From the NCBI GenBank assembly GCA_037893225.1, contig JAZGUH010000112.1:1364001-1428000 (forward strand): DNA of 64,000 bases, written 5' to 3'. This DNA comes from Hippasteria phrygiana. Taxonomy: Eukaryota > Echinodermata > Asteroidea > Valvatida > Goniasteridae. Under the pieces are notes generated by a model. It ran no database searches. It was not told where the DNA came from and worked only from the letters and a program-made list of their open reading frames with translations. Shown here one piece after another: positions 40,801 through 55,800 of the stretch (position 1 is its first letter; each line of letters opens with the position of its first letter). The translations under genes were made by a program, and so were the position numbers.

Positions 40801-43800
40801 ATAGATAGAGCATTATTCCCATCGTTTCAATTTTCCTCATCGTTATCGTGGCCAGTGTGACCGGACCTTTAGGAGTTCCTGTCTTTACCTGTAATCAGTA
40901 GTGGTGAAGTTATATTCCATGAGCATTTCACACACGCCTAGCACTAGGCTGGCCAAGGTGCTATTTTTTGACCCAATGCTGTTCCCCTGGGAGAAATCAG
41001 CTGACTTGTCCTGACGGGGAAAATGTCAACGAAACGAAAATTATTGAAGGAAATACATTTTTTCCTAAAAAGTATCAAGAAGTTTTTGGTTAGTGCTTAA
41101 TACATCAAGGATATCCCTCAGCTGCTTAATTTGCAGTGACTCAATACCCAATGCTGTGGAACGCTGCTATACCGAATACCGAACATTACTATACCGAGCA
41201 TTGCTATACCGAACATTGCTATACCGAACATTGCTATACCGAACATTCGGCTATACCGAACACAATCCTTGGTTCCCAAATTTGTGTAAAAAACTTACCG
41301 AACATTATTGTTGAAAAAAAGGCAACGGATTAAAACAAAATGTACTGGGCATTTGGGCTGTTTGCAATTCCCAAACGGCCGCAGCTGTATGTTGAAGAGT
41401 GACAGGTGGCTATTATTTCCCTAAGGAATAGAAGGGAAAAGCCAACTGTTGCTTTAGAATTCGGTAAGCTTAGAAAAGTATGATCATGCAATTACATGAT
41501 TCAATGGCTGGCACATGTTCAAAGTGGTCCTCAATTAACCGCCAGGGCGTGCAGGGTGATGTGCTGCCAAGATGAATGGACCGTGGTTTCGTGTCTCCAC
41601 GAGCGGGTGCGAGAAATGCTTCTACACTGACAATGGTCAAGAGAGGTCGCCGCTACTGCATGAAAACCGCAATTAAATTTGGGGAAATATGTAGTACAAT
41701 TGAATAAAACCTTCAATTACAATCAAAAGGGGGCCACTTCAAATACGATGCAAGAGGGAAGAACGTTGACAAATGTTGAAAAATGTTGAAAAATGGGCAC
41801 GTGGCGGACCGGTGGCTGAAAATCGCTATACCGAACGATCACTATACCGAACAAAATCGGTGAATCCGGCAATGTTCGTTATAGCGGCGTTTCCCTGTAA
41901 TTGCAGTGTATGCACGGTGTCAGATCTAGCCGTCTGGCAAAAACTGTTGGGCAGGAACTTTTGGCTGTTAGAAAATATACAAGCAAATATAAATCTCCAT
42001 ATCTGCCCAGACAGAGGTCAAAATTGTACAGTGCAATTAGTCTCACAATTGCAGAATACCCGCCACTCGTATCTCCACCTCGTATCCGGATACGCGGATA
42101 CGGGGTCACGGTTCATTGCCCTCAATAAACTATTCACAAACCGTATGTCGACCGTGTATCCACCTCCTGGCCTGGGACATACTTTGGATTCAGACTTTTG
42201 CCCGAGCTTCCCATTCGAATTACGCACGTAAGTCCGATGCCAGCCCCCTCGGAGGATTTGTTTTTAAAGGAAAAATTGCGCCCTCTATCACACCCACCCG
42301 GTATACGCGTTTTTTAGGGGGGTATTTTCGGTGGCGGGGTATCCTGCAATTACTCCCAATTAGTCAAGACTCAGACAACCAGAAACCGACTAACCCTACT
42401 TCAAATGTGACCCGCTGTACAAAAAAAGTGTATCTTGTCACGCTATGCAAAAAATCTTCATATAAGTGATTTTTTTGGGTATTGGCTTTTTTTTTGTTTA
42501 TAATTTATTTTCTGAAACGTTAATATTGATAAATAAAGATAAAATAAAAGTGCTAAAAACTATTTATATCTCATTTCTTTCTACTTGCTATCTTTAAAGG
42601 GCTTTATCTCTAAAGGCACTTATGTTAACCTGAAAAATACGAGTATGCAAATTTCAAGATTTCTTGAGATAACAAAATGCCACAGGGGTCAAACCTACAC
42701 CAATTTAACGCTAATAGGATGTGACATGTGTATATAACTCATGTTTCAAATTTTGTGACGTAATACACATTTCTGCAGAGCCGGTCACAAATGGAAAAAA
42801 AATATGGAAAAAGTAGAATTAAAAATGGAAGGTCTTATATACCAACCAATTCAAAATCTTCCAAGTCACTTTTGATCATACGGCGTGTGAGGGAGCTCAG
42901 CATCTCCTGCAGTTGCTGGAGAAGTTTTCGCATGTGATCCTCTGCCTCATTCTCATCATCGTCTGCCTCATCTTCAAATTCATCTTCATTGGAGACCTCC
43001 ATCAACTTCTTGCAATCCACAACACTGTGACACAGCGACAGCAGTAGGTGTGACTTCACAAGGGGAAACATAACAACAAAAAAATCAAGATTTAATCATT
43101 CATTTATGGAATATTGAATCTAATAAATAAATTTCAAATACAAAAAGAAGAAGTTATATCATGTTTTTTATGGTCACCCAATACCAGGCTAAAAGCCACA
43201 CTACGTTGAGGGCTCCTAATCTTACTTGTGGACATTCCTTTGTATTTATGTAGTTAACCCCTTGAGTACGGTATTTTACGGGAGACGTCGGGGTGCCGCG
43301 GCGGCTCTGGCAGCCAAGCGAACCACTACAATGTGTTTGTGCAGTCAAGCGTAACCTATACACAATAATCCAACAATGGATTGAAACTGCACAAACAGCA
43401 GCCAATGGCGTCATCCGGCCTGACATGTTTAATCCAACAATGGATTGAAACTGCACAAACGGCGGCCAATTGCGTCATCCGGCCTGGTGGCACTGTTTTT
43501 TCCCGCATATTTGCGGCATCCGTACGCAAAGGGTTAAGAAAAACGGAGAACAAAACTCGCGCTGTGAATGCTCTTTCAACACAAATTTTTGATCGTGATC
43601 CCCTTAAGTGTTCCCCTTCGTTTTGCAACAGATAACCCTAAATCATAGAGCTATATTAAATTACTAGAGCGTTGACTCGATGTACAAAGTGATGCCTGCT
43701 GGGCGCATCCATGTTTGTGTACAAACCTATGGAAAACTTGAAATTTTGTACGGCTTTTGTACGGCTATTTGCATATCTGCGTTTGTATTCTATAAAGTTG

Positions 43801-46800
43801 CGTTATCGAAGCTGATACGCCGAAACCCGAAACGCACAATCAGTAAATGCGCGTTTCATTTTGCTCTGCACAAAAAACGCAAAAGCGTGTGCGTACCGGG
43901 CTGAAGATGATTTTTGCCGTGACGTTTTATAACCGTCATGATGCGCTTAAGTTGTTTGCGTATGTTGTACTTCCGCGTTTTGCATTTAGAGTACACTTTT
44001 AAAATTCACTCCATCTAATTTAATTATGTCTGCGCGCAGGAAGAATTTAAAGTATCTCCGCGCCTAAGATGGGGGAGTTAGCGCTCTAGTAATTTAATAC
44101 AGCTCTACGCCCTAAACCCAAAATGCCTCTAAAGCTGTTTTTTCAGAGAGGGGGAAACGTTATGTGGACTTAGGCAAGTCCAGATAATGTTTACTCTTCC
44201 TGCATCGTGTGGACATCTTTTGCTCACAGGTCCACGCAGATGCAAAATTTGGAGACTGCCAACATAGGGTAAGATAGCTCAACTGGTACATTGCTGATAG
44301 CACTGTTATCGACGGTACCTTTTTGTGAACAGAGGTTTATTGTTCCCGTCCGTACAAAATAATTACCACAAAAATGCAGGCTGGATTTGGGTTTCTTGTT
44401 ATCAGAACCTTATAAGTAGCCGTAATGATCTTGATACAACAGGCGCATGCAAAACAAAAAAAACGTGCATCGATCGGTCCATAATATCCATCGCCACAAG
44501 TAAAACACCGCCGTGCTTTTTGGGTGCAACTTTTTACAGATGCAGCATGCAGTTACAGCTGCCGCATAAAGAAGCCTTATCGGTGAGTACTGAATATTTG
44601 AATATTCGGTCAAACCCAGTTTCGAATAATCGAATACTAAATTATTCGTAAATGAACAGCCCAAGTACACCGTTCACAGCATCAGCACAAGTATTACCAC
44701 AATCAACATTTCCATTTCGGCAATATCCATTTCATCTCAAACATCTGAATGACTTCGTTGTCCGACTCTTCCTCTTCTATATAATCATCTAGGGACATAT
44801 CTATCACATAGCCATCACCGTCTCTGTTGCAAAAAATCCCCCTCAACCTTGCTTCTATCTTGGTTAAGTTTTCGTTCTTATGTTGCAACACCCTCTTAAT
44901 GTTTCAGTTTGTTTTAAATATGATTTAAATTACTGTTTTTATTTTTTGAATTGTTTAATTTTATGCAACACGTCCCCTTGAAAAACAACCTTGGTTGAAT
45001 GGTTGACGTTTATAAATAAGTTTAAATAAATAAATAAATAAAAATCTGACAATCTAAAACTGGATATTGTTCTGCAAGTCATTTTCCATGATGCATCGCA
45101 AATCGGATGCGAGGGCATTATGTCATGACAATTCAGGAGACCGCCAACACAGAGCAAGGTAGCTCAGTTGGTAGAGCACCGGTAGGGTATTCCGGAGGTC
45201 GCAGGTTCACATCCCGCACCTGCCAGTCTTCTTTATTCACTTTGAAAATTTATTCAAAATTACCTAGTCAGTTTCCCTTGTGGTTTGTTTGACGATTTGG
45301 TTTTTGATCATTTCTTTGTGGAAGTGCCATGGCCTAGTGGTTTGGAGCATTGAATTCGTGGTCTGCGGGTAATCCTGCAAATTGTGGGTTCGAGCCCAGT
45401 CCTGGGCTAAAGCACTTCTACGCTTAATATGGGTAGAGGCATATTAATACCTTGCAGTGGACTAGTTACCCATCCCGACCCTATTCATGCTGTGAAGAGA
45501 TCAGATTATCTTGTCTTGTTTCAGTGTGAGGGGCTGGTTCTTCCACACTTTCCACTGTCGCCCACACCTCAAGTGGCCCTTGGTCTTGTGATGGGCGACT
45601 TCCATAACAAAAAAAAAAGCTTCACATGCCGTTTATATGCATCATGCCTTTTGACTGTCACATGAGGCACGTTAGTTTCTTTTACCTGAAAAAGGTGCAA
45701 AAAGGGAAAGTATCTCACCAGTGGCTCTGTGAGGATGGTTTTTTCCCCCTGTGCTATGATGCAAGGATCTAGCTTAATGGGTGGGTTGCTGTCCTCATCG
45801 GCTTCATAATACCGCATCCACTGTTTGCTCAGCATGTCAACGATCGTATCCTTCAACTTGCTGTTTTTGTACAAGACTTCATACAAGCCCTGACAGAAAG
45901 AAGTGGAAAAACAGACTCATCGTTATACAAGACTTCCTAAAACATGGAGTCACAATATTTTTTTCCCCTGAAATTACTAGCACTAAAAATAGCACAAATA
46001 CATTAACAAAATCGACAGAGAAAGAAAAATTGGTTTTAGAAATTTTTTAGAGGCTGCACTTTTCATCACAATAAATTTCAACTTTCATTTTTCAATTTTA
46101 TCTACATGTATGTACAACCACATTTTGTAAAACAGTTAAGATGTGCTTAAGGTGTATTGTTATTTTTTCTTATTTATGCATATATACATGTAGACTGACC
46201 TTATACCTTAAGAGAAACCTTGAGAAATGGTTCCAGGCAGAAAATTTAAAAACTAAAAACTTTTTTTTTGAGGGGAAAAAATGCCTCCATACTTTCTGTT
46301 CTGGTTTTTTTTGTCTGTATAATTTAATCATTTTCCTTCTTCCCAATTTTATACATACTTAATTAACATTAATACCTTTGTCATTACAATGTATATAGAG
46401 TTGATAGTATGAAAGTATGGAAATAAATGTCTACTTGAATTGAATTGAATAGAATATTTGAGAACCTGTTTTTTGGAAAGACTTTAATATTTGACAACTT
46501 TGGGGGCAGAGGTGGGAGTAAAGGGGTACTTTACGCCCTCAGAACACCTCCCCTTAACCCTTTCCTTACCACATTGTTTATTGGCTGATCTTCCCACAGT
46601 ACCACATTCTTTGTTAAGTCAAGCATGAAACCTCTTACGCAGAAAAGCAGCTGACTGCTTGTTGAATGGTTGTATTTTCAACCAAGGATTTTACCCTCAA
46701 GAATTTTTTGAAAAGGAAAATGTGTGTAAAGTTTGTTCCATGAACATTTCTCTTTACATACAATGCATGGTGTAAAAATATGAAAGTCATTACTACTAAA

Positions 46801-49800
46801 ATAGCAAAGTTACGGCTGTTTTCTCTTCTGGCCCACTTTATCAAACAGGAAAGTTGATTGTCACATGAACCAATGGCACTTCATACAAATAACTGTACAG
46901 GGAAACTTCGGATACAGTTTTCTCAAAATATTGTAATGGTGACACATGAAATTGATAGCACCATTTGAAAGATCCGAACAAGCTCTTTCTTTTGGTATAA
47001 AGATCATGTATGGACAGCGAAAAAGTACTACAGTTTGTTAAAACATGATGAATATATTGTTCGTTTAGATACTCTGGTGTGTGGTTTCCTTGTCGAGTAA
47101 ACTTGACATTGGTAAGGAAAGGGTTAACGGTGACAGCAATGGGCAGTCTTGTTGACTTGACTTGCTGACTGTCGCTGTAGCTGCAGTTTGAGGTAAGACA
47201 CCTGGGCCAGTTGACATGAATAGCCACATTCCTGCTCATACACAATCCATTCATTATTCAATTACAATGTTCTTGAATGGGAGTGCAATGAATAGATGAA
47301 GCTTTTCCAAAAAAGCTTTCATTTACACACAAGGGGGCTCAGCGTGCGATGAATAGGCCACTCAGTGTCGCCTATTGTTCACGTTTACGCTCGGCTGCAC
47401 ACCCCTTTCAGTGAGAGCCTGGCACCCAGCTTCACTAACCACCAACCGCAAGGGGTTCAGTTTTGGGACTACCCTACATGTGAACACGTGGATAGGACTC
47501 CCAAATTTTCAGACTAGTACCTCATACAGGATGAGTCGGACATCAGCTTGTTGCGTGAAGCAGCGTCTGAGGTTGCCAAGTATCTCCAGACACACGATAG
47601 CCTCATATTTATTAGCATGGTGGCTCTTGGTGTGGATATCTACCATTGTCTGGAATATGGTAACATTAATGCAATAATTAAGCCAGTACGGTATCTCAAT
47701 GAAGTAGTGCAGATAAATGTTGGGAGTATTCCTATCTTGGACTTGGGAAGAATAATTGTTCCCAAGTCCAGGAATTATTCTTCCTTAGTCCAAGAGAGGA
47801 ATATTCCTAACTTTTATGAAATAGAGCCCTGGGGTGCGTTCCACTCACGCTAACAACGCGAACGTTCGCCAAATTTGTGTGCACATCCTATGGAAAATTG
47901 TTCGCGTAGTTGGCCAACGCTGACAATTTTAGCGTGAGTGGAACGCACCCCTGGTCAAAGCTTATTCGGGATAAAATTAATGTCACGCAATATTACGCAA
48001 AAAATTAGGGTCAGGGCCATTAAAATAGGGTAGGTAGGTTAACCGGAAGCAGAACTATTTTTTTGTTGGCCTAAATATTTTCTGAATGAAGTGTTGAATG
48101 GAGTAAACCATGGCCTAAATTAGGACAACTTTGTTTGTCAGAGGAAGGTATCTCGTAATACTCATACACTATACATCTAACAAAAGAAAAATGGTGCACT
48201 AACAATGAACATTCATTGTAAATCAATTGTCACTTGTTCACAGTGATAGCTACCTGACTTGATGATGACATATATGACTGGCTTGACAGCTGACTGGCAG
48301 GCAAACTCTCAAAGACTTGGAAATGCTTGAGAATCTGCAGATATCCGGACACTGCTATTTTCCGGGCATCACCTTGTCTGCAAGAGTCGGGGAAGGTTGT
48401 TCATGCAAAAAGATCAAACGCCAACATGATCCCGAGTAGACAAAAAATTCTTTCCTCTTGGATATACTACACTGAGTAAAATGAAAACACCTAGACTGTA
48501 AATAAGGGGATAAAAGTGTGATGACCCGGTCTTTACCACGTCAATAATAACCGAGGAGGGGCGTTACCGCTGTTAATGGACCGAGCCGAAGGCGAGGTCC
48601 ATTAACAGCGGTCACGACCCTTCGAGGTTATTATTGACTGGTAAAGACCGGGTCATCACATTTTTATCCCCATTCATAAATGCCTTCTTACGAAAAATGC
48701 AAAAACCTCCCGTAAAAAGGACAAAATGCGAAGCGTTTTCACCCCACTTTTTCTCCCATTTGCTCAGTACAAAACACATGCGCGTGAAGTCGCTCCGCGC
48801 CTGTCTGTCGCGTGCGCATACGCAAAAACGCACGAGATGCAGCATTTTATACGCGTGGATTAGCGTTGTCTTACATTATGAAATTCAGTACATCTTGTGC
48901 GCGCACCTACTACGCTCTCCCTGTTGCGTATCGGCTGAGAACAGCTGGTTATGACGCGCCGTGTTTAAACAACTTCCAGTCGTGTTTAAACAACCGTTTA
49001 AACACACCCACATGACAGGCTCTCGACCAATAGGGATAGTGAAACTCACTGAGGCATTTATGAATAAGCCATCCTAAAGAGTCATATGTGGGCACATCCA
49101 TTTTAAAGATTAAAGATGATGTTGATTGCTGTCAATGTCCGCGTCATTTTGTAGTTTTATGTAGATTGCGTATTGTAAAATAAAACCGCAAAATATTTCT
49201 GCCATGAATTACTAAAAATTGACTTTTGAGGGCTATTTTTTTTCAAGTCCCCTCCAGCGCAGTATAGTCCCCTGGTGCCATTTGTCTAAAAGTCATTGTT
49301 GTGGGCACCAAACAAATCTGACGTCACAACACCTTTTGTGTCTAACACTAGACACAAAAGCACAACTTACGTAATAAATTCTGGCGTAAGTAGAGTTACG
49401 CAATTGCGCAAGGTTTCCCAAAATCGGCTGCTGGGCCTCATGCTCTATGCTGGCCACTTATCAACTTACCGACAGTGCACCTACCCTATATTTTTACCCT
49501 AGCTAGAACCCTGGTAAGGGGTTTACAGTAAATGGTGGTAGATATTAGTTTATGGAACATGGCTGTCCATTAGAAAAGGGGGGAGACTGACCGTGCAAAC
49601 ATTGCCTTCCGGAGCACCAGCATGAGAGAGTCTTTGAGCGACACATTGAGCTTCATGAGTGGCTGTACGGCTTGGAGAAGGCCTTCGGCTGACGAGGGCG
49701 GCAGGAATGCTAGATATTCAAAAGCCTCTCGCACCTTAGGCAGGGAGTCTAGGAGGATCTGTGGGGCCGAATTCACCGTATTGGCAAGAAGACCTGGGAA

Positions 49801-52800
49801 ACGACAAAAATAAGACAATGTCTTCACTCTAAAGTTACTTTAAGTATGTTTTAACATTAACCCTTTCAGTATCACATTATTTGGTAGCTGATATTCTCCC
49901 GGTACCACATTCTTTGTTTACGCAAGCATAAACCACTCAAGCAGAAAAAAAGGGCCGGACTGTTGGCTGAATGCTTGCATTTTCAACCAAAGATTTCACC
50001 GTCACGAGTTGTGTAAAAAGGAAAATGTCGTGTGTAAAGTTTCAAACAGTCCAACTTTTCGGAACCAAACTGGTGTCCTCAGAATTATTTTCGTCAATGA
50101 TTTTCAGACAAATTGTGCATTTTTTCAAGGGATGGTCGTCTACCTTAGTATATGGGTCATTCTATAAATTTGGAGCCCAAAAGTGTGACATTTTTTGGTT
50201 TCCCTGTTACACCTGACCTGTGTAGTTTCCCATCAAGTATCAATAAAATTGACTTCACACTATTTTGTACTTGTTTGGCAGGTACTTTGCTGTACACAAT
50301 CACTCTTGGAGATAGAAGGCATTAACCCCTTGCCACCGGTTGACACAAATACGTGCGGATTGAAAATTGCCACCTTCTATTTGTGCCAATCTCTGCAGTT
50401 CAATCCATTATTGGGGTATTGTGTACGTTATGCTTGGCTGCACAAACCTCTTGTTTCCGTTTCGCTTGGCTGCACAAGCCGGCCTGGCACCCCGGCAATG
50501 GAAATAAGTCTGTAAAATTTGCTTTTTTGGGTTATCCCAGGTTAAATCAACTGTCTTTTGTTTATTGTGCACATTTTTATCTGTCATTGTTAATGAGTCG
50601 GTTGAAACCTGAATAAATCAAAAAAAAAAAAATCCGAGGTCAAGGGGTTAAAGAATGTGTCCTGAATTGGAAATCTTAGGTCGCTACGTAACAGGGACAC
50701 CAAAAATGTAACACTTTTGGACCCACAATTTATGGAATGACCCATATTTTACTGTTCAATGATCTTTCCAATCATAACAATTGTAGGACAAACCCTTTTT
50801 GTAGCCCGATGGGTGCCTCCAAGGCATTGTGTTGCTTTAATTTCAGTCAAAAAACCTGTTGGCAATAATTAGCTTTCAGAGAATACCAGGGGCCAATTTC
50901 AAAGAGCTGCTTAAGCACTAAATTTACCCTAAGCACAAAAAAAAAATCTTGCTTAGTAAAATCGGGTTACCGGCCAAAACTCCATTGTGATTGTCATGCT
51001 AATTAAGCCAGCAAACAACAGCTAAATACTAGTACAAGCAACATTCATCACATGGAGTACTGGTTGGTAACCTGATTCATAATTTATTAAGCAAGGTTTT
51101 TATGCACTTAAATAAATGTTTGTGCTTAAAAATTGGTCCCTGGTTCAGAAAAGAACCATCACCGTGGCCGTGGCCTAGTGGTTTAGAGCATTTAATTCGT
51201 GGTCTGCGGGTAAGTTGTGGGTTCGAGCACAGTCCTGGGCTATAGCACTTCTATGCCTAATATGGACCGAGTGGCCTTCAGCCTTGTAATAGGCAATTTG
51301 CATAAAAAAAAAAAAACCACCTCCCAAAAATATTTCGAGATTGATGTCAATTTAACTCTGCGGTGTGCCATGGCGCTGTTTTGTTAAGTAGGTCACCGTG
51401 GAACACTGCAGGGTTAATAGAATAGAGCTTTTCCTTCTGGCTGGCTGTTGTTAATGGGGTGCTGGTATGCCAATACGGGCTTGTGCAGCCAAGTGTAATG
51501 CAAACAATAGGCAAACAATGGATTGAGTATGTGCAGGAATGCGTGTATAGATGACAACCAGCCAGGTGGTCTTTTTCAAACCGCAGCCATGGCCATCGTT
51601 CGTATTCAAGAGTTTAAAATTGTTGCATCTGCTTGTAACTCAGAAAGCCACAGTGCGACTCTGTTAAGGCCAACAAAAATCACCTTTTCCCGCACAAAAT
51701 GAACAAGTTTTATTAAAATCATTGTTTTTAAATACAGCCATGACGACACAATCACCATCTCACTTTTAAATAGGCTTATTTGTTTGCCTCCAAGTTACAC
51801 AACATGTAGTATTGTTTTCATGGATGGTAAAAAAAAGAATAGATAAATAAATAATAATAATAACAAAAATTGACCTTTCCTCCCGATTTTTTTCCATTTA
51901 AGGGAACACAAATTTTTTTTTTTACCATATATAATAGACTGACCTATATAATGAGAGACTGGTGCAGAGCCTTTGGTGACAATTCGGTTCAGGAGTTGCT
52001 CCAAGATGTCAGACCGTACCATCTCACGAGCCTTGAAGGTAGTCAGTAAGATCTGACAGCCGAGGGAGCTGGCCTGATGATTGGGGCTGTTTTTTACAGC
52101 CTGGTGTTCTGAAGTTTAAAGCAATCAAAATAACGTGTTGATATGGCATGTGTAATTGCTTATTAACCCTAACCCCACTAAATCCAACAAAATCCAACAA
52201 TGGTAAAAAGCTGTTGTCATTTGTTGGATTTAGCAGTCAACACAAACTACATGGAGTGTTGGATTTCATCACATTCAGCAGGGTGAAAGCTAAATATAAT
52301 TGTTGGATTTTGTTGTATTATCAGGAGGGTGGAAGCAGACTTTTAGTAAAACTTTAGTTAGATTTTGTTCGGCTCACACAAACAAATATCTGTTTTATTT
52401 TGTTGGATTCAGCAGCGTAGCTGCAAAAATGCCATGGCTGGTGTGTAGGTGGTACACTGCAGAATCCAACATGGATTTTGTTGTATATTATTGGCTTCTC
52501 ATTTCACTTTGGTTGGAAATTGTTGGATTTAGCAGGGCTACATGAACAAAACATTGGTGGTTATTAGAGTTTAATTTTTTTTTTTTTTTTTAAGTATTTG
52601 TGCTTTTACTAGAAAGAATCAGCCAGCTGGCCATGGCAAGCTTCGTGGTCAAGTGGTTAAGGTCTGTACTAGTATCTGTACTAGTATGAGTTCAGGTTCT
52701 GCAAGAGTAAAGGCCGGTTTCTACATTGCATTTGAAAGTTAACATGGATATGGGAATTTCTTTTTTTCTTCCCAGGGAATTCATTTTCACTTCGCAAAAT

Positions 52801-55800
52801 GTAAACAAATTTTTACACAAGTGGGAAAAAATTTTCAGGCCTTTTCACAAAAGCATGAAAATAGTTTCCCACTTGACTTTGTGGGGGGGGGGAGGGGGGA
52901 GGGGGTGGGGGGGGGGGGGGGGAAGAAGTTGCGTGCGAAATACGAAACGCAAAATGCAAATGCAACTGCGAATTCTTTTCGCAAAATTCCCATTCCCATT
53001 TAGTGTGTTAACTTTCAATATCAATGGACTGTACTTCATGCAAATACCTCGTGAGATTTTACTGCATTCGCATCATGCACGTGTTGGGAACAGTTTGACC
53101 AGATTCAACCTCATATATACCCCCTCTCCTTGTAACCAGTGTTCTAGCCAGGCATTAAATAGTGCCAGCACCCACTTCGCTTTCAGGAATTAGCACTATG
53201 CTTGAATCCTGCCCCTACATTACCATTATGCTATAAATTTAAGAGCAAAAGTATATTCTAAAAACAATTTCAAATGAACTATTCAAATTTTGCCTATAGA
53301 ATTTTAAAAACTTTTGCTCAAAACAGTCAAGGAAAAGTGGCCATGAATTGCCTCAGATTGCACCACAGAATTCAAGATTATTCGGGTCCTTAAAAGCCCT
53401 AACTACCCCAAGCCTTACAAACTCCAACAGCAGGTTGTGTTGAATTTTGATGGGTTCAGGACTGTAGCGCCTTGGCACCATTACTTTACACGGAACTATG
53501 ATTCCCCAATTTGTCTAAGTCCAAAGAATGTGCCATAGGTATACTGCACAGTTTTGGAATTTGACAGCTTGAGGACACTTCGTAGTAAAATGCCTAGGGG
53601 TTAGGTAGTCCAAAAATATAGAGGGCTGGCCTGGGCGCCCGACTGTGCGCTGTGCATGAAAAAAACCACTAGTCGAACAATGGTTCTTGCCCAAACTTGC
53701 TCCAGGCTGGACAACAATAGTCTGGCAACATCAATTTATATTTCTTAAAACAGTGCAATGACAATCCCTCTTCAGGGAACTAGACACTGCTATAGCATGA
53801 TACATATATTTTTTGTTTATTGGAAGTCGCCTAATACCAGGCTATAATCCACTCTTGGGCATCAACAGACAAGGGGGAGGGTTGGCCACATTTTAGGTTG
53901 CCAGCCCTACCACCCTTAGGATAACTTCAATAGATACCAAAGAATTGTCCCAATTTTCAAAACTATAGACCCAGGTGGGAACTTCCACTGTTGGTGAACT
54001 CACCTCCCCCTATAAAATGCCATTTCATTTAAAAAAAGGTGTGTGCCTGCAAGAGGAGTCTGGTTGGCCTAGTGGTACATTCCACGCCTTCTACCGCTGT
54101 CACCCGGGTTCGAATCCCACCAGGGCCGACATGTGGATTGGGTTTTCAGTCCCTGCCCGATTCCGTGGGTTTCCCCCCAGAATATCATTCTGTGGTTTTC
54201 CTCCCACTTCTAAAACTGAACATTACTTCGTCGTCTACCTGCAGGTTTCTTCAGGCTTTCTAGCTACAGTGCGGTACGCACTTTTGCGGAATCCCTGGTT
54301 TCATTACCAGACAGAATTAAAAGAAATAAAATAACAGGTACCGGTTGATTTGCCCATAGGTCCTGCCTTTGGTCCAAAGGAGTCCATTAGAGTGAAGCCA
54401 AGCTGTACCAACCCTTGGGTGACATGGTCCCAACCATAGCAGCTAAATCAGAAACAGAAATACAAAATGGGTTTAACCCTAACCCCTTGGGTAACTTTAC
54501 TAGAAAGTATCCTGAATCCGCCAAAATCCACCTACATTTGTATTTTGTCATGCACAAAAAAAGTTGGTTTTGGTGACTGCTCAATATGGAGGTATCCTGA
54601 ATCCATCAAAATCCTAAAGTCCCGCTAGGCTTACAATCCTCAATCCATCAAAATCCCCCAGTTTTCAATATGGTGGTATCCTGAATCCGACGAAATCCTC
54701 CAAAACAGGGGGTATGAATTTTGATGGATTCAGGTAGGTTAGGGTTAATCCTGTGCATGAAGGGCTTGGTGATATCAATCAAATTTCACAACAGTTGACA
54801 GTGTTTAACTTTTTCCTTACCGATGTAATTACTGAGGTCACAGTAACCCAGGTTTACTCAACAAATAAAACCACACATCAGGGCATCCAAACAACAGATA
54901 TATATGTGACCCGCTCTGCAAAAAGGGCACATAAGTCGCTGTATGCTTTTACGAGTTATGGGCCGTTCAATGTGAAGAGGGTAAACAATTCTTCAAACAA
55001 GTGATTTTGAAGGGAGGGAATTTTTGCATCTTTGATACCTATATTATTCTATTTCATAACCCAAATCTTTGATTTCAGTGAATAAAGTTGGAAAAAGAAT
55101 GTGTTTTTGTCGAGTGCTTCCATCTATTGCTTTGCTTTTTGGTTTTTTAAATGGCTTGTTTCTCCTTAAGTCATTTCAAGAAATTCCTGAAAACAAACAT
55201 GCAAATTTCCAAATATCTCGTGATTGCAAAATGCTAGAGACCTCAGACATATGAAAGCTTATAAAATGGCCTTTCCAGCTATATATAAAACACTATTTTC
55301 AAATTTTGCAACATAAGTGCCCTTTTTGCAGAGCGGGTCACATATATTCACAATGTTTCAACACCTGTAGTGCTTGTGTATTCACCGTTCACACATGATC
55401 CTTATACCAAATAAAAAGGAGCTTGTTCAGATCTTTCTTATGGTGCTATCAACTTCATCATGTGTCACCATATAAATATTTTGAGAAAACTGTATCCAAA
55501 CTTTCTCTGTACAGTTATGTGTATGGAGTGCCTTTTTGTTTTATGTAAGGCCCGAAGTCCATTCTCGCCCTGTATGTATACCGGGCCCCGGTAGCCAAAC
55601 CGGTTAATTTTAATCCTCCCAAACCGGGTTGGATATACCAGTCCAGCCTCCACTGGAAGCCTGGCCCGGTTTGGGAGTCCATTGTGTCCAGTTCCTGGAC
55701 TGGCAAACTCCTTGTGGACGCAGACAATGGGGTGACTTTAATCCGTTAATAATCCTCCATGGGCGAACAAAGGCCTTAAACATTCGCTCAGTTTCAAAGA

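Noticed and set aside
46841..47254. 137-residue minus-strand ORF
   Set aside because: It lies across the TTAA-flanked element and its flank, with no domain. Related copies do not keep the frame.
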